Assembly: GCF_900107435.1 (NCBI RefSeq)
Contig: NZ_FNPZ01000001.1
Coordinates: 1,398,960-1,462,959 of the forward strand
Length of the DNA stretch: 64,000 nt
Direction: 5' to 3'
Origin: Herbiconiux ginsengi
Lineage (GTDB): Bacteria > Actinomycetota > Actinomycetes > Actinomycetales > Microbacteriaceae
Shown here: positions 63,458 to 64,000 of the stretch, piece after piece
Layout of the letters: every line of letters starts with the position of its first letter
Position numbering within the stretch: position 1 is the first letter of the stretch
Notes under the pieces: generated by a model
The model's input: the letters and a program-made list of their open reading frames with translations, nothing else
Database searches by the model: none
Told to the model about the DNA's origin: nothing
Position numbers and translations under genes: made by a program

Positions 63458-64000
63458 ATGTCTACGAAGTCCCTGGCTTCGCCTGCCCGAAAACGACAAC
63501 TGGGCGCCGAGCGCAACACCGAGCCACTGTCCACCGTCCACGCGATTCCGAGCGATGCGAAGATCACCTGGGGCCGGCTGGCCATCGTGATCACGGTGGC
63601 CGCCTGGGTCACCTACGTCGTCTACACCGTCGTCCGGCAGTTCCTGAACAACGGAACCGAGAGCTTCCGCTTCACCACCGAGGCCATCTCCTACCTCGTG
63701 GTCGTCACGTTCCTCACCTTCTCGGCCCTCATGTACCTCGTGGCTCGCCAAGGCGCGCTGCAGCGCTTTCGCGACCACGTTCGGGTGCCGCGGGCCGAGC
63801 TCGACAAGCACTTCTCCGCGGCGCACCAGGACATGACGGTGCTCGTGCCCTCCTACAGCGAAGAGCCCTCCGTCGTGCGCAAGACCCTCTGGTCGGCCGC
63901 GCTGCAGGAGTACCCCTCGCTCCGGGTCGTGCTGCTGCTCGACGACCCGCCCTTCCCCTCCGACCCCGCCGTCGCGGCCCGGCTCGAGATCTCGCGGCAC
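63458..64000 (+). CDS. Membrane glycosyltransferase (family 2, cellulose-synthase-like), partial
   Basis: The first 181 codons are present; the frame runs off the right edge. After a basic cytoplasmic N-terminus come two membrane helices (LAIVITVAAWVTYVVYTVV; ISYLVVVTFLTFSALMYLVA), then the start of a GT2 domain: MTVLVPSYSEEPSVVRKTL, the strand with the nucleotide-binding region, and RVVLLLDDPPF with the first conserved Asp pair. This order is typical of processive polysaccharide synthases. ATG 63458 follows GAGGAAC. The polymer made cannot be told from this part. Confidence 0.88.
   Translation, partial: MSTKSLASPARKRQLGAERNTEPLSTVHAIPSDAKITWGRLAIVITVAAWVTYVVYTVVRQFLNNGTESFRFTTEAISYLVVVTFLTFSALMYLVARQGALQRFRDHVRVPRAELDKHFSAAHQDMTVLVPSYSEEPSVVRKTLWSAALQEYPSLRVVLLLDDPPFPSDPAVAARLEISRH

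Overview
The window is a high-GC actinobacterial chromosome segment, most likely from a member of the Microbacteriaceae (Leifsonia/Herbiconiux-like). Evidence: very GC-rich third codon positions, many GTG starts, short ATGA/GTGA gene overlaps, a DUF222/HNH gene, an LAXTG-type sorted surface protease, single-membrane lipoprotein binding proteins, a small-type PurL and a dodecin. No rRNA, tRNA, CRISPR array, transposase gene or prophage was seen. The family assignment is an inference from gene style, not from a marker gene.

Region by region. 1-3.4 kb: a partial gene leaving the left edge, an ECF sigma factor fused to a zinc-finger, membrane and secreted tail, and a two-HTH regulator. 3.5-9.2 kb: a 1.5-kaa secreted subtilase with an LAATG sorting signal, then a serine hydrolase of the beta-lactamase fold. 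9.4-11.9 kb: a DUF222/HNH protein with an in-frame 18-bp minisatellite, followed by a gene-poor decayed stretch holding a small membrane ORF and a 3' remnant of a serine-hydrolase gene. 11.9-29.4 kb: a long, mostly translationally coupled catabolic operon. It encodes HyuA, a HyuB with a zinc-binding tail, LigB/LigA-type extradiol dioxygenase subunits, a ribose-type ABC importer, an IclR regulator, a dienelactone-hydrolase-like enzyme, two alpha/beta hydrolases, a class II aldolase-fold protein, then hydratase, acylating aldehyde dehydrogenase and aldolase (MhpD/F/E type), a second IclR and a beta-propeller protein. The simplest reading is an aromatic meta-cleavage pathway ending in pyruvate and acetyl-CoA. 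The HyuAB pair would act on an activated carbonyl before or beside ring cleavage.

29.4-31.2 kb: a thioredoxin-like protein and purA. 31.2-51.7 kb: plant-glycan utilisation. One minus-strand ABC operon carries a GH32/43-fold protein and a serine hydrolase and faces a divergent LacI. A second LacI faces a plus-strand ABC importer with a GH3 enzyme, two Gfo/Idh/MocA oxidoreductases around a ThuA-like protein, and a GH51 arabinofuranosidase. xylA and a ROK regulator close the region. Together these suit uptake and breakdown of arabino-xylo-oligosaccharides, perhaps with a 3-keto-sugar branch. 51.7-52.4 kb: two adjacent broken genes (TetR and SDR). 52.4-64 kb: mixed housekeeping and accessory genes (DinB/maleylpyruvate-isomerase-like protein, GNAT, Ohr, EamA exporter, chorismate mutase, purL, LLM flavoenzyme, a LolA-like protein with an ABC exporter, dodecin). 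The start of a membrane glycosyltransferase, behind a hairpin-rich leader, runs off the right edge.
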